This document shows, one piece after another, positions 15,430-24,297 of a stretch of 35,929 nt of DNA. Source of the DNA: Flavobacterium psychrophilum DSM 3660 = ATCC 49418 (GTDB lineage Bacteria > Bacteroidota > Bacteroidia > Flavobacteriales > Flavobacteriaceae); NCBI RefSeq assembly GCF_002217405.1, contig NZ_MUHE01000005.1, positions 222,786 to 258,714 of the forward strand. The letters run 5' to 3'. The notes below the pieces were generated by a model, which was given only the letters and a program-made list of their open reading frames with translations, ran no database searches and had not been told where the DNA came from. The position numbers were made by a program, and so were the translations under genes. Positions within the stretch are counted from its first letter, which is position 1. The number at the start of each line of letters is the position of its first letter.

Positions 15430-16734
15430 TTAGTATTTTAGCCATTTGTATAGTTCTTTCCAGGTTGGTTTTTTGCCATACATTAGGATACCTACTCTGT
15501 ATATTTTTGAGGCAAACCAGACTACGCCTAGGAATGTTGTGAATAGTAGGGTAATTGATAGGGCTAGTTGCCACCATGGTACGCCAAAGGGAATTCGCAT
15601 GAGCATGACGATTGGGGAGGTGAGGGGAATCATAGAGAAGATGGTGGCTACGGTTCCGTGTGGGTCATTGACTACTGTAAAAAAACCGATATAAACAGCT
15701 AACATTAAGGGGGTTATGATTGGGAGTAGGAATTGTTGTGAGTCTGTTTCGGAATCGACTGCGGCTCCGATGGCTGCGTAGAATGAGCTGTATAGGAAAT
15801 AGCCTCCTATGAAATAGATTATGAAGCAGGTGAGTAATGTTGCTAATGGTAGGTTGAATATTTCTTTGATGTAGCTTTGTATTGTTGTTCCTAGTTCGTG
15901 CTGAACGGCGTTTATCATAGCGGGATCGACGCTGGCTTGTGCTCCTGTTTGTATGCCAAAGAAGGTTGAAACGCCAAATAATAGAATGGCGCCTACGATT
16001 GCCCAAATGGCAAATTGTAGTATGCCTGCTAATGAGTTTCCTATGATTTTTCCCATCATTAATTGGTATGGTTTTACTGATGAGATGATGATTTCGATGA
16101 TTCGAGATGTTTTTTCTTCGATTACGCTTCGCATGACGAAATTTCCGTAGATGATGATGAACATCATGATTAGGTAGCCAAATGCGCCCCCTATTGCTAT
16201 TTTTATTTCGTTGATGCCTTTTATGGTGTTTTCTCCTGAGAATTTAGTTAGGTGTATGTTAGCGTTTACTTTTGCTTTTTCGATTTTGGTATAATCGAAG
16301 CCTAGTGTGGTGAGGTTGTTTTTTGTTAATTTATTATCGATTGTTTTTTCGGTTTCTATGATAAATTTCATACTTGGACTGTCGTCTGAAATATATTCGA
16401 CTTTCGTGGCTAATTCTTGAATATTGGTTACTTTGGGAACAAAAATAAGTCCTTCGTAGTTTTTGTTTGCGGTGTTTTTTGCTAGTTGTAATGGCATTCT
16501 GGACAGATCGACATATGTGGTTTCTTTGGTGTTCTTGAAATTGGATATTAAAACTCCGGATTCGTCATGAATAGCAATTTTTGTGACTTCGTCTTTATTC
16601 ATATTGGCTAGATAGCCTACAAAAAATGACAATCCTACGATTAGTAACGGACTTAAGAAGGTCATTATGATAAATGATTTATTGCGAACTTTTGCAATAA
16701 ATTCTCTTTTTATGATAAGTGATAATACAGACAT
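15430..16734 (-). CDS. ABC-2 type transporter permease (NatB-like)
   Basis: Membrane subunit of an ABC exporter. One N-terminal transmembrane helix (about residues 20-43) is followed by a roughly 150-residue extracytoplasmic region, then about five helices between 180 and 420, as in NatB-type ABC-2 permeases. At 434 aa the size fits. It follows the ATPase gene by 81 bp on the same strand, forming an exporter pair. The substrate is unknown; NatAB of Bacillus exports sodium, but that cannot be assumed. Confidence 0.9.
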   Translation of the reverse strand: MSVLSLIIKREFIAKVRNKSFIIMTFLSPLLIVGLSFFVGYLANMNKDEVTKIAIHDESGVLISNFKNTKETTYVDLSRMPLQLAKNTANKNYEGLIFVPKVTNIQELATKVEYISDDSPSMKFIIETEKTIDNKLTKNNLTTLGFDYTKIEKAKVNANIHLTKFSGENTIKGINEIKIAIGGAFGYLIMMFIIIYGNFVMRSVIEEKTSRIIEIIISSVKPYQLMMGKIIGNSLAGILQFAIWAIVGAILLFGVSTFFGIQTGAQASVDPAMINAVQHELGTTIQSYIKEIFNLPLATLLTCFIIYFIGGYFLYSSFYAAIGAAVDSETDSQQFLLPIITPLMLAVYIGFFTVVNDPHGTVATIFSMIPLTSPIVMLMRIPFGVPWWQLALSITLLFTTFLGVVWFASKIYRVGILMYGKKPTWKELYKWLKY

Positions 16735-16815
16735 TTTTTTGGGTTTTTAGGCTTCTTAGTTTTTTTTTTTTTTTCAATATTTAAAGGGGTGAATATTGAA
16801 TGGCTAATTTTATAA

Positions 16816-17736
16816 TTAGTTGCTTACTGTTTGAATAAATATATCGTTTACGCTTGGAATGTTTTCTGCAAAATGTGTTACTTGCCCATGATTTGTAAGT
16901 ATTTGTAATAGTTCGTTTGATGTTGAATTTCCTAAATCTATCTCTAGTTTTAAGTCATCATTTAGCGATTTAAAATTTGTTTGGGTTACTGCAAATTTTT
17001 GGGTTAAATCATACATTAGTCTTTCTGTATTGTTGGTCATGATGCCTATTTGGAAGGTGTTTTTTCGGTATTGGCGTTTTACATCTTCTAGTTTTCCTTC
17101 AATAAGTTTGTTAGATTTGTGTATTAAGGCGATATCATCGCATAATTCTTCGACACTTTCCATGCGATGTGTAGAGAAAATAATGGTAGATCCTTTTTTC
17201 TTTAATTCTAAGATTTCGTCTTTTATTAAATTGGCATTCACAGGATCGAAACCTGAAAAAGGTTCGTCAAAAATTAATAATTTGGGTTGGTGCAAAACGG
17301 TGACTACAAACTGTACTTTTTGTGCCATTCCTTTAGATAGTTCTTGTATTTTTTTGTTCCACCAACCTTCAATTTCGAATTTTTCGAACCAGTATTTGAG
17401 TTGTTTTTGTGCTTCTGCTTTAGATAATCCTTTTAGTTGTGCTAGGTACAAGCATTGTTCGCCTACTTTCATCGTTTTATACAAGCCACGTTCCTCTGGC
17501 ATATAGCCTATATGTTGCACGTGGTGTGGTGCAAGTTTTTGGCCATCTAGAATTATCTCGCCACTATCTGGCATTGTAATTTGGTTGATGATACGAATTA
17601 AAGAGGTTTTGCCAGCACCATTTGGGCCTAAAAGCCCGTAAATACTACCTTTAGGAACTTGTAATGAAACACTATTTAGGGCGGTATAATTGCCGTATTG
17701 TTTGATTACATTTTTAACTTCAAGAATATTACTCAT
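16816..17736 (-). CDS. ABC transporter ATP-binding protein (NatA-like)
   Basis: Nucleotide-binding subunit for the adjacent permease. Walker A GLLGPNGAGKTS is at about residues 33-44. The signature is LSKGM rather than the common LSGGQ. Walker B is LLIFDEPFSGFDP, and the switch His lies in IIFSTHRME. A C-terminal region of about 90 residues after the ATPase core is typical of exporter ATPases of this type. The 306-aa length fits. It is the first gene of the pair. No consensus promoter is clear within 100 bp upstream. Confidence 0.93.
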   Translation of the reverse strand: MSNILEVKNVIKQYGNYTALNSVSLQVPKGSIYGLLGPNGAGKTSLIRIINQITMPDSGEIILDGQKLAPHHVQHIGYMPEERGLYKTMKVGEQCLYLAQLKGLSKAEAQKQLKYWFEKFEIEGWWNKKIQELSKGMAQKVQFVVTVLHQPKLLIFDEPFSGFDPVNANLIKDEILELKKKGSTIIFSTHRMESVEELCDDIALIHKSNKLIEGKLEDVKRQYRKNTFQIGIMTNNTERLMYDLTQKFAVTQTNFKSLNDDLKLEIDLGNSTSNELLQILTNHGQVTHFAENIPSVNDIFIQTVSN

Positions 17737-17835
17737 TAGTATAAAGTTGATTTGTTTTGTCTGTTCAGTCTTTTTGACCTCGCATGTGTAAATGTAAAGA
17801 ATTAGTAGAAAAGTGTAGCTATTTGTTACAAAAAA

Positions 17836-17893
17836 CCCACCTTAATTTGCACTAAGATGGGAAAAAAAATAAAACGGATGTAAAATCCGTTTT
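17836..17893 (-). terminator. Two tandem terminators after dnaJ
   Basis: First hairpin: AAAACGGAT/ATCCGTTTT (17871-17879, 17885-17893), followed on the minus strand by a T-rich run. Second: CCCATCTTA/TAAGGTGGG in minus-strand sense (17836-17861), with one G-T pair and another T-run. Together they should end the grpE-dnaJ transcript efficiently. Confidence 0.8.
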
Positions 17894-17899
17894 ATAAAT

Positions 17900-19024
17900 T
17901 TAGGAGAACATGTCTTTTACTTTTTCAAAGAATGATTTTTCTGATTTTTCTGGACTTGGAATAAAATTTTCGTTTGAAAGATTATTTTCAAAAAATTGTC
18001 TTTGTTCTTTGTTTAATGTTTTTGGTGTCCAAACATTTACATGTACTAGTAAGTCTCCGTTTCCGTAACTGTTTACACTTGGAATTCCTTTTCCTTTTAG
18101 TCGAAGGATTTTTCCTGATTGTATTCCTTCTTCTAATTTGATGCGTACTTTTCCGTTTACGGCTTCAATGTCTTTAGATACTCCTAAAACGGCTTCGGCA
18201 AAACTAATATACAAATCGTAATGTAAATTTTCGCCTTCACGTTTTAAGAATTCGTGTTCTATTTCTTCGATGGCAACAATAAGATCTCCTGGTATTCCGT
18301 TTCCTGGTGCATCGTTTCCTTTGTTAGAAACTTTTAGTTGCATTCCATCTACAACACCTGCGGGGATTTTTATAGAAACTGTTTCGTCTTCTAATATCAT
18401 TCCTTGTGCATCTGCATTGGCTGGTTTTTTGTCTAACATTTGACCAGAACCGCCGCAAGTTGGACAGGTTGAAGCTGATTGCATACGACCCAAGATAGTA
18501 TTGGTAACACGCATTACTTGACCTTGACCGTTACAGGTAGAGCAGGTTTTGTACGAAACGCCTTGTGCTTGTGTTTTTCGTTTTACTTTAACTTTTTTCT
18601 CGATACCGTTGGCAATTTCTTCTAGCGTTAATTTGACTTTTATTCTCAAATTACTTCCTTTAGTGCGACGCTGACCACCGCCACCGCCACCAAATCCGCC
18701 GAAGCCACCACCACCACCGAAAATATCTCCAAATTGACTGAAAATATCGTCCATGTTCATGCCACCTCCGTGAAATCCTCCGCCTGCGCCACCATTGCCA
18801 CCTTCGAAGGCTTGGTGTCCGAAACGGTCATATTGTGCTTTTTTCTGAGCGTCACTTAACACTTCGTATGCTTCTGCTGCTTCTTTAAATTTTTCTTCGG
18901 CAGCAGCATCACCAGGGTTTTTGTCAGGATGAAACTCGATTGCTTTTTTGCGATAAGCTTTTTTTATTTCGGCTTCGTTTGCACTTTTTGTAACGCCTAA
19001 TATTTCGTAAAAATCTTTTTTCAT
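17900..19024 (-). CDS. dnaJ: Chaperone DnaJ with a reduced zinc finger
   Basis: Hsp40 co-chaperone that delivers substrates to DnaK and stimulates its ATPase. The J domain has HPD at residues 32-34. A long Gly/Phe-rich linker covers about 74-118, and two C-terminal beta domains follow from about 200. The central cysteine region has only two CxxCxGxG repeats (Cys161/164 and Cys187/190) instead of four. They correspond best to repeats 2 and 3, the second zinc site. Length is 374 aa, with no frameshift sign. It follows grpE by 58 bp and they are likely one operon, with tandem terminators after it. Confidence 0.96.
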   Translation of the reverse strand: MKKDFYEILGVTKSANEAEIKKAYRKKAIEFHPDKNPGDAAAEEKFKEAAEAYEVLSDAQKKAQYDRFGHQAFEGGNGGAGGGFHGGGMNMDDIFSQFGDIFGGGGGFGGFGGGGGGQRRTKGSNLRIKVKLTLEEIANGIEKKVKVKRKTQAQGVSYKTCSTCNGQGQVMRVTNTILGRMQSASTCPTCGGSGQMLDKKPANADAQGMILEDETVSIKIPAGVVDGMQLKVSNKGNDAPGNGIPGDLIVAIEEIEHEFLKREGENLHYDLYISFAEAVLGVSKDIEAVNGKVRIKLEEGIQSGKILRLKGKGIPSVNSYGNGDLLVHVNVWTPKTLNKEQRQFFENNLSNENFIPSPEKSEKSFFEKVKDMFS

Positions 19025-19082
19025 TTTTAAAATAAGGATTAAGGATTTTCTAATTAAATTTTAATTAGAAGATCTTAATATT

Positions 19083-19655
19083 TTAGTTTCCGATTACTAC
19101 TTTAGGAAAACGGATTATTTTCTCGCCTAATTTGTAACCTTTTTCGATTACATCGACTACTTTGCCTTTTAGTTTGTCGCCAGCTGGAATTTGTGTAATT
19201 GCTTCGGCAAAATCTGCATCGAAAGCGTCGCCTGTTTTTATTTCTACAATTTCTAGCCCTTTAGAGAATAAAGTGTCTTTTAGTTTTGAGTGAATAAGTT
19301 CGACACCTTTTATTAGGTTTTCGTCATCTGATTTAGAAATTTCGACAATAGCTCTGTCAAAATCGTCCATAACTGGCAACATGGCTTGTAAAACTTCTTG
19401 ATTGGCAGTTTTAAATAACTCTATTCTTTCTTTTGTAGTACGTCTTTTGTAGTTTTCGAATTCGGCAAAAAGGCGTAAAAATTTGTCTTTTTCGTTTGCT
19501 AAATCTTTAGTTAATTGTTCTTCAACACTTAATTCTTCTATGATTAATTGCTCACCATTAGCATTTTCGCTTAATGTTATTTCATCTAATTCTTTATCAA
19601 TTTCAGTATTCTCGGTAGTCATCTTTGATTTATTTTTAAATATATTTTGAAACAT
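19083..19655 (-). CDS. grpE: Nucleotide exchange factor GrpE
   Basis: Releases ADP from DnaK in the chaperone cycle. The N-terminal part is acidic and disordered, followed by a long coiled coil (about residues 48-100, EEQLTKDLANEKDKFLRLFAEFENYKRRT). The C-terminal beta domain has the family-like VVDVIEKGYKLGEKIIRFPKVVIG. At 190 aa it is a usual length. The ATG at 19655 gives the Lys-rich start; a second ATG at 19622 is possible. It leads the grpE-dnaJ pair. The upstream region lacks TAnnTTTG but has repeated TGTCA words, which suggests control by a different sigma factor or regulator. Confidence 0.95.
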   Translation of the reverse strand: MFQNIFKNKSKMTTENTEIDKELDEITLSENANGEQLIIEELSVEEQLTKDLANEKDKFLRLFAEFENYKRRTTKERIELFKTANQEVLQAMLPVMDDFDRAIVEISKSDDENLIKGVELIHSKLKDTLFSKGLEIVEIKTGDAFDADFAEAITQIPAGDKLKGKVVDVIEKGYKLGEKIIRFPKVVIGN

Positions 19656-19682
19656 TCTTTACCCATTGCAAAATTGCTGCCA

Positions 19683-19709
19683 ATTATAAAACAATGTCAA
19701 ATTGTCATT
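19683..19709. promoter_or_regulatory. Repeated TGnCA words upstream of grpE
   Basis: On the plus strand the words TGTCA-AAT-TGTCA form a direct repeat (about 19695-19707), and TGCCA lies about 15 nt to the left. No housekeeping -7 box is visible between here and grpE. A heat-shock control site is possible, but this is inference. Confidence 0.35.
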
Positions 19710-19823
19710 AAAAACTTTAATATAATTTTAAGAATATTATGATAATAATTGTTTAGATTTGAAAATAATAATTAGAAATTGCACAATACCTTTTTATATA
19801 CGATTATTAATTCACCATACTAG

Positions 19824-19851
19824 AAAAGCGTTTGTTGCGACAAACGCTTTT
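19824..19851 (-). terminator. Terminator of the SDR epimerase gene
   Basis: A 12-bp perfect stem (AAAAGCGTTTGT and its complement, 19824-19835 / 19840-19851) with loop TGCG, immediately after the minus-strand stop at 19852. A/T tails on both sides. Confidence 0.85.
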
Positions 19852-20760
19852 TTATTTTTTTAGCAGTTGCTTAAGAGCTGATTGTATTGATTTGTATTGA
19901 AATTCGAAACCAGTTTGTTCTATTTTTTTGGCATTTACATTTTGGCTTTCGAAAAGCAAAGTGTGCATTTCTCCTAATGCTAATTTGATAATAAATCGAG
20001 GAATGTTGGGCATAAAAAAGGGTTTGTCTAAAATTTGTGCTGCGGTATAATTTAGTTCGTAATTTGTAACTGGGTTTGGTGCGACTGCATTATAAATGCC
20101 TTGAAGATTGTTTTGTAGGGCAAATAAAAACATGTTTGCTAAATCGTGTATGTGTATCCAGGATTGCATTTGTTTTCCCGAGCCAATAGCGGAGCCAACC
20201 CCTAGTTTTATTGGTTTTAATATTTCTGGAAGTGCGCCGCCTTTTGTAGATAGTACTAGGCCAGTTCGAAGTTTACAAACATTAATGTTTAATCTTTCGA
20301 TTTGATTAACGGATTCTTCCCATTTTATAACTACATTAGATAGGAATGTATTTTCGAATTTTGTAAAATTCTCAGTATAATAATTATTTAGGCTATCTGG
20401 ATAAATTCCTATTGCTGATGCTGATATGAATTGTTTTACTTGATGCGGATTATTTTTTAGCGCGTTATATAGTAAGTTTGCTGATAATACTCTGCTTTCA
20501 ATTATTTCTTGTTTGTATTTTGGTGTCCAGCGTTTTGCAATGCTTGCGCCTGCTAGATGTATGATTGTTGTTACATCTATTAGAGAATTTTCGTCGATAA
20601 CTCCAGATTCTGGACTCCAATAAAACCCATTATAATTGGGTTGGTGTGTTATTTTTTGTTTGTTTGTTGTGAGATAGTTAATTTTTATGCCGTTTTGTAG
20701 TAGCAATTCGGTGAGCACTGTTCCTATAAGGCCAGTTGCGCCAGTAATAAGGACTTTCAT
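19852..20760 (-). CDS. TIGR01777-type NAD-dependent epimerase (SDR family)
   Basis: Extended short-chain dehydrogenase-like protein of 302 aa. The N-terminal nucleotide-binding motif is VLITGATGLIG (about residues 3-13). LAGASIAKRWTPKYKQEI and SASAIGIYP follow in the order typical of the YfcH/SulA-type TIGR01777 family, and WIHIHDLANMF is also characteristic. A C-terminal small domain completes it. The substrate is unknown. It is monocistronic with a terminator directly after the stop. Confidence 0.9.
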   Translation of the reverse strand: MKVLITGATGLIGTVLTELLLQNGIKINYLTTNKQKITHQPNYNGFYWSPESGVIDENSLIDVTTIIHLAGASIAKRWTPKYKQEIIESRVLSANLLYNALKNNPHQVKQFISASAIGIYPDSLNNYYTENFTKFENTFLSNVVIKWEESVNQIERLNINVCKLRTGLVLSTKGGALPEILKPIKLGVGSAIGSGKQMQSWIHIHDLANMFLFALQNNLQGIYNAVAPNPVTNYELNYTAAQILDKPFFMPNIPRFIIKLALGEMHTLLFESQNVNAKKIEQTGFEFQYKSIQSALKQLLKK

Positions 20761-20843
20761 TATAGTTTTTTTGTTTAAAATTAATAAATGATTGTCTTAA
20801 ATATTAATTAATTGTATAGAATTTAACTATTGTTGAAAGTATT

Positions 20844-21296
20844 TTATTTTAGTCGAATACTCCATTCGAAATCCATTTCGGAAACTTGCTCTCCTTTTTC
20901 GTTAGTGCCTATAGATTTCATCCAGAAGGTTTGACCTTCGCCAGTTTCGATGGTTTTTTTTACTGCCTCTTCTATTAGATGTCCGTCGTTGCAAATAAAT
21001 GTTATTCTTCCTGTTGCTTTTTTGGTGAAATTTCCTTTGTTATTGGCTACTAGCATAGAAATTTTTTGTTTGCTTTTTTGAATATGTAGCATCACCATTG
21101 CGCCTGTTGTAAGTTCGGCAGCCATGGCTTGTACAGCAAAATACATAGATTTGAATGGGTTTTGGTTTGCCCAACGATGTTTTACTGTTACCACGCATTG
21201 TGTTTGGGTGATGCTTTTTGCTCTTACGCCAGACCAAAAAGCTGCTGGTAATTTGAAAAATAAAAACTTATTTAAATTTGATGCTGAAAACTCCAT
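20844..21296 (-). CDS. DUF4442 hotdog-fold protein
   Basis: Thioesterase-like hotdog protein of the DUF4442 group, 150 aa from the ATG at 21296. Typical features: ARAKSITQTQCVVTV-like strand, then HRWANQNPFKSMYFAVQAMAAELTTG, where the central helix carries the family's Asn-Pro-Phe segment. It probably binds an acyl-CoA or acyl-ACP, but catalysis is unproven. An upstream in-frame TTG at 21323 is a poorer start. Gene stands alone between the epimerase and the divergent DUF4870 gene. Confidence 0.82.
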   Translation of the reverse strand: MEFSASNLNKFLFFKLPAAFWSGVRAKSITQTQCVVTVKHRWANQNPFKSMYFAVQAMAAELTTGAMVMLHIQKSKQKISMLVANNKGNFTKKATGRITFICNDGHLIEEAVKKTIETGEGQTFWMKSIGTNEKGEQVSEMDFEWSIRLK

Positions 21297-21411
21297 AACA
21301 CTATATTTTTCGCTAATGTACAAAAAAATACTATGTACGCATAATATTTGTATATGTTAAATATATGTTAATATTTAGTACTTTGTAATACATAATAGCT
21401 TTTTTAAACTG

Positions 21412-21419
21412 TATCTTTG
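21412..21419 (+). promoter_or_regulatory. -7 promoter box TATCTTTG for the DUF4870 gene
   Basis: Exact TAnnTTTG match, 67 nt upstream of the ATG at 21487. A TTTG at 21382-21385 is too far (26 nt) to be a standard -33 box. Confidence 0.5.
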
Positions 21420-21486
21420 TATAGGAAATTAATAGCTAAAAGAAAGTACTGTTGTTTTCGTTGTTAAATAAAAAAAAATAAAAATT

Positions 21487-21951
21487 ATGGAAGCAGTTTT
21501 AGTATCGGCCAAAGAAAAAAATTACGGTACATTTATTCATTTAAGTGTTTTAACTAAATATTTTATTCCTTTTGGGAATTATGTTTTACCTATTGTGTTG
21601 TGGGCAAGTAGAAAGGATTCGTCTAAATTTACAGATTATAATGGCAAGCAAGTGATTAATTTTCAGTTAAGTATGTTGTTGTATTCGGTTATTTTATTAG
21701 TTGTTTCGATTCCTATTTTATTGTTTTCGATATTTAATACGGTTAGTTTTAATGATTTTGATAAGGGTAATTTTATCTTCGAAAAACTATGTGCGGGAAA
21801 TGTTTCTAGTATTGTTATTGTTGCTTTGGTTGCTATTGGATTGTTTTGTTTTATGAAAATTGCCGAATTTTTTCTAATCATTTACGGTGCTATAAAAACC
21901 AATGAAGGCGAATATTTTAAATATCCGTTGGTTATTAATTTTTTTAAATAA
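21487..21951 (+). CDS. DUF4870 membrane protein
   Basis: A 154-aa protein with about three hydrophobic segments: near residues 27-40, 56-80 and 103-132. The DUF4870/Tic20-like pattern is seen in FIPFGNYVLPIVLWASRKDSSKFTDYNGKQVINFQ, with the Asp-x-x-Gly-Lys-Gln-x-x-Asn-Phe stretch that marks this family. Function is unknown. It is 227 bp upstream of the PadR-PspC-GIN operon on the same strand and separated from it by repeat copy C. Genes of this type often sit beside PspC and GIN genes, which supports a functional link. Confidence 0.85.
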   Translation: MEAVLVSAKEKNYGTFIHLSVLTKYFIPFGNYVLPIVLWASRKDSSKFTDYNGKQVINFQLSMLLYSVILLVVSIPILLFSIFNTVSFNDFDKGNFIFEKLCAGNVSSIVIVALVAIGLFCFMKIAEFFLIIYGAIKTNEGEYFKYPLVINFFK

Positions 21952-22034
21952 AATTATACCCGATAAGGTATATAAGTTGAAATAATTTGGGGGTTTGTGT
22001 AAGAATTATAATGCTTTTATTTGCTGTAATGCCC

Positions 22035-22116
22035 TAGCCCAGATTGCAGTGGAAATCCTTTTTGTTTTTTTCTTTAAAAAACAAAAAGATTGTAACGAAA
22101 AGCTGGAAATAGCTCC
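22035..22116 (+). repeat. Intergenic structured repeat, copy C
   Basis: Cleanest copy: TAGCCC (22035-22040), 7 nt, AGTGGAAATCC (22048-22058), a 13-bp perfect hairpin (22058-22070 with 22076-22088, loop TCTTT), then GATTGTAACG (22088-22097) and a tail ending AGCTCC. It lies between the DUF4870 gene and the PadR gene and may act as terminator or processing site. Confidence 0.85.
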
Positions 22117-22178
22117 TAAAAAAAAAGAATCATCATCAATCAAAAAAAGAACAGTTTAATTACTAAAAAAGAAATTTT

Positions 22179-22508
22179 ATGAACATTGAAAACACGAAAG
22201 CGCAAATGCGAAAAGGGGTTCTCGAGTTTTGTATTTTATCGGTCTTAAAAGACAAAGAAGCTTATACTTCGGAAATTTTAGACACGCTAAAAAGCGCAAA
22301 GCTACTGGTGGTAGAAGGTACGGTGTATCCTTTGCTTACGAGGCTTAAAAACGATAATTTGCTTAGTTATCGCTGGGAAGAATCTACTTCTGGGCCGCCA
22401 AGAAAGTATTACGGATTAACGGGAGAAGGACAAATATTTTTAAACGAATTAAATAGCACTTGGACAGAATTGTCTGATGCGGTAAACATTATAACTATTC
22501 AAAAATAA
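22179..22508 (+). CDS. PadR family transcriptional regulator
   Basis: DNA-binding repressor of the short PadR type (109 aa). The winged-helix domain covers about residues 12-85: MRKGVLEFCILSVLKDKEAYTSEI, then VVEGTVYPLLTRLKNDNLL and PRKYYGLTGEG, which is the PadR wing signature. A short C-terminal helix dimerises. It is the first gene of a tight operon: PspC follows after 5 bp. Autoregulation of this operon is the simplest model. Members of the family respond to stress or small molecules, but the inducer is unknown. Confidence 0.93.
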   Translation: MNIENTKAQMRKGVLEFCILSVLKDKEAYTSEILDTLKSAKLLVVEGTVYPLLTRLKNDNLLSYRWEESTSGPPRKYYGLTGEGQIFLNELNSTWTELSDAVNIITIQK

Positions 22509-22513
22509 TAGCC

Positions 22514-24295
22514 ATGAATAAAACAGTAAACATGAATTTAGGAGGTTTTTTCTTCCATATAGATGAAGACGCTTATCAGAAATTGAATCGCTATTTTGAT
22601 GCTATAAAGAAATCTCTTTCTAGCGACGGTCGTGAGGAAATTATGAACGATATAGAAAGTAGAGTTTCTGAACTTTTTTCGGAGAAATTAACTGGTGCAA
22701 AACAAGTTATTAGTCTGAAAGAGGTAGATGATGTTATTGCGGTGATGGGGCAGCCTGAGGATTACAAAATTGAAGACGAGGCACCAAGACAACCTAATTA
22801 TAATTATGCATCATCAGGTTCTAGAAAATTATATCGTGATAAAGAAAACGGGATAATTGGTGGGGTTTTAGCTGGTTTAGGGTATTATTTTGGGATAGAT
22901 AAAGTTTGGTTACGACTAATTATGTTGGTCTTATTGTTAAGTTTTGGAACGGGTTTTTTACTTTATATTATCCTCTGGATTGTCATGCCAGAAGCAGTAA
23001 CTACTACCGAAAAATTAGAAATGCAGGGCGAGCCTATAAACATTTCTAATATCGAAAAAAAAGTAAAGGAAGAGTTTGAAAACTTATCTGAAAAGTTTAA
23101 AAATGCCGATGTGAATTTTAAAGACGGTATGGGTACGGTTTCTGAAAAAGTGAAAATTTTTAGTAATGATTTTAGCGACAAAATGAAATCTAATTCGTCT
23201 AGAGTAGGAAGTAATTTAGGCGATGTTATTATCAGTATTTTGGGTATTTTCGCAAAATTTTTAGGCGCTCTTATCGTAATGGTTGCATCAATATCATTAC
23301 TTGGTTTTTTTGTTGCAAGTATAGTGATGCTTTTTTCCTCGACAATGCCTGATAGTTTTGCACTCAATTACATATCAACTCCTATTGGTCTGGAAACCCC
23401 GTTATGGATTCAGGGAATATTATTTCTATTAGTTTTCGGAATTCCTTTCTTTTTCTTATTAATATTAGGATTAAAATTACTTGTCACAAACTTAAAATCG
23501 ATAGGAAGTATCGCTAAGTATAGTTTGCTTTCCCTTTGGATAATCGCTCTTGCAATTCTTATTGCCCTAGGAATAAAAGAAGCTACACAACTTGCTTTTG
23601 ATGGCAAAGTGGTTCAAAAACAAAGTATTAATATTAGTCCAACCGATACTCTTTTTGTAAAATTTAAAAACAATGATTTTTATTCTAAAGACGTAGATAA
23701 TCATGATGATTTTAGATTAATGCAAGACGAGCATGGTAAAGAAATAGTATATTCTAACAATGTATCTATCGAAATTATGCCAACCGATGAGAAATTACCC
23801 TACTTACAAATCGAAAAACTAGCCAACGGAAAAACGCCAGATGAAGCTCAGAAAAGAGCCGAAAAAATAATCTACAATTTAAAAATTGAAGGAAATAAAT
23901 TAATTTTAGATAATTATTTGTTGCACAACGTTAAAAACAGGTTTAGAGACCAGCGTGTAGCATTGTTTTTATACCTTCCTAAAGGAACTTACTTAAAACC
24001 AGATAGTTCATTAAGACGTTATGAAGAAACAAATGGTGATTATTTTTCTTGGAATCCAGAATCTAAAAATGATGTATATAAAGTAGAAGACAATAAAGTA
24101 AAATGCACGAACTGTCCTGCTAACGAAAACGAAGAATCAGATTATGAACAAGATGATGATACAAACATTCGCACGCCAAATGTAACCATCAATGAAGACG
24201 TGATTTCTATTAAAAATGACACTACAATATCTAGTGCTAAAGATTTTAAAGAATTAAAAATAAATAAAGACGGAATCATTATAAAAACTAAGTAA
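22514..24295 (+). CDS. PspC domain membrane protein
   Basis: A 593-aa membrane protein. Residues 1-88 form a soluble helical region (DAYQKLNRYFDAIKKSL... then DVIAVMGQPEDY) similar to domains that sit beside PspC. The PspC domain follows at about 105-165, with KLYRDKENGIIGGVLAGLG and FGIDKVWLRLIML. Four or more further hydrophobic segments lie at about 242-360. The C-terminal 220 residues are soluble, probably periplasmic, with an acidic stretch near the end. PspC in E. coli senses inner-membrane stress. It is between the PadR regulator and a GIN lipoprotein (2 bp gap), so one mRNA is expected. Confidence 0.9.
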   Translation: MNKTVNMNLGGFFFHIDEDAYQKLNRYFDAIKKSLSSDGREEIMNDIESRVSELFSEKLTGAKQVISLKEVDDVIAVMGQPEDYKIEDEAPRQPNYNYASSGSRKLYRDKENGIIGGVLAGLGYYFGIDKVWLRLIMLVLLLSFGTGFLLYIILWIVMPEAVTTTEKLEMQGEPINISNIEKKVKEEFENLSEKFKNADVNFKDGMGTVSEKVKIFSNDFSDKMKSNSSRVGSNLGDVIISILGIFAKFLGALIVMVASISLLGFFVASIVMLFSSTMPDSFALNYISTPIGLETPLWIQGILFLLVFGIPFFFLLILGLKLLVTNLKSIGSIAKYSLLSLWIIALAILIALGIKEATQLAFDGKVVQKQSINISPTDTLFVKFKNNDFYSKDVDNHDDFRLMQDEHGKEIVYSNNVSIEIMPTDEKLPYLQIEKLANGKTPDEAQKRAEKIIYNLKIEGNKLILDNYLLHNVKNRFRDQRVALFLYLPKGTYLKPDSSLRRYEETNGDYFSWNPESKNDVYKVEDNKVKCTNCPANENEESDYEQDDDTNIRTPNVTINEDVISIKNDTTISSAKDFKELKINKDGIIIKTK

Positions 24296-24297
24296 TC

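Noticed and set aside
15665..16006. Minus-strand frame in the permease gene, out of phase
   Set aside because: It is a shifted reading of the permease with Arg/Asn/His-rich, implausible composition.
17900..19024. Frameshift or deletion explaining the short DnaJ zinc region
   Set aside because: The frame is continuous, flanking sequence is conserved, and the J and C-terminal domains are intact, so the short form looks genuine.
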